From assembly GCA_910585615.1 (NCBI GenBank), contig CAJUFO010000149.1, positions 1 through 5,206 on the forward strand: a stretch of 5,206 nt of DNA, written 5' to 3'. Position 1 is the stretch's first letter. The number at the start of each line of letters is the position of its first letter. Both the position numbers and the translations under genes were made by a program. Positions 5,144 to 5,206 of the stretch are shown piece after piece. This DNA comes from an uncultured Acetatifactor sp. Lineage in GTDB: Bacteria; Bacillota; Clostridia; Lachnospirales; Lachnospiraceae. The notes under the pieces were generated by a model. It saw only the letters and a list, made by a program, of their open reading frames with translations. It was not told where the DNA came from and ran no database searches.

Positions 5144-5206
5144 TTAACGCTCCGCCAGTACCATGCTCCAAACGCCCACGACCACCAGCGCCACGCCCAA
5201 CAGGAA
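5144..5206 (-). CDS. C-terminal transmembrane segment of an unknown membrane protein (partial)
   Basis: Entering from the right edge, the minus strand reads 20 codons (FLLGVALVVVGVWSMVLAER) and stops at TAA 5146-5144. The residues form one hydrophobic helix with a short charged tail, as at the end of small transporters or other polytopic membrane proteins. GC-rich third positions support coding. Too little is visible to name a family. It is upstream of, and in the same direction as, leader copy 2 and the minus-strand operon. Confidence 0.45.
   Translation of the reverse strand, partial: FLLGVALVVVGVWSMVLAER

Noticed and set aside
4656..5147. Plus-strand open frame spanning the 257-aa gene start and leader copy 2
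   Set aside because: It runs antisense through a supported start site and the repeat, has no ribosome binding site, and its product is arginine- and leucine-rich without motifs.
1..5206. CRISPR arrays, tRNA or rRNA genes, riboswitches
   Set aside because: No regularly spaced short repeats, cloverleaf sequences, rRNA segments or recognised riboswitch cores were seen on either strand.

Overview
The window reads as an accessory (mobile-cargo) region of a Gram-positive Firmicute, probably a gut clostridial lineage such as Lachnospiraceae or a relative. The grounds are strong AGGAGG-type ribosome binding sites before nearly every gene, moderate GC content, a remnant of a clostridial-type large serine recombinase, and several domain-of-unknown-function genes packed as cargo. 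The organism call is an inference.

Left part (1-1777, + strand): a repeated leader element (copy 1, about 36-167) is followed within 20 bases by a two-gene operon. It encodes a zinc-dependent-type macrodomain protein (ADP-ribosyl hydrolase) and, overlapping it by 47 bases, a class M sirtuin (SirTM, protein ADP-ribosyltransferase). Together they form a write-and-erase ADP-ribosylation pair. The lipoyl-carrier (GcvH-like) and lipoate ligase genes that accompany this pair in the classical operons are not visible here.

Middle (1778-2398): an AT-rich scar of broken genes. It holds a promoter-like stretch with a 9-bp inverted repeat, a tiny frame with a good ribosome binding site but an early amber codon, the C-terminal tail of an AraC-type regulator on the minus strand, and the first 43 codons of a serine recombinase on the plus strand. 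The last two abut head to head.

Right part (2328-5206, - strand): reading leftward from the right edge there is the last transmembrane segment of an unknown membrane protein. Seven bases after it comes copy 2 of the leader element, in inverted orientation relative to copy 1. A compact operon follows: a 257-aa hypothetical protein, a broken DUF1877-family gene, a 136-aa hypothetical protein with its own strong ribosome binding site, and a 366-aa protein with a C-terminal DUF4261 domain. A likely intrinsic terminator closes it.

The most notable structure is the leader. Two diverged copies (about 65% identical by hand count, gap-free over about 117 bases) each start and end with the inverted motif CTCTCGGAAT/ATTCCGAGAG. 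Both sit in the same orientation immediately before the ribosome binding site of an otherwise unrelated operon. This suggests either a small mobile repeat or a shared regulatory or structured leader controlling both cargo operons.
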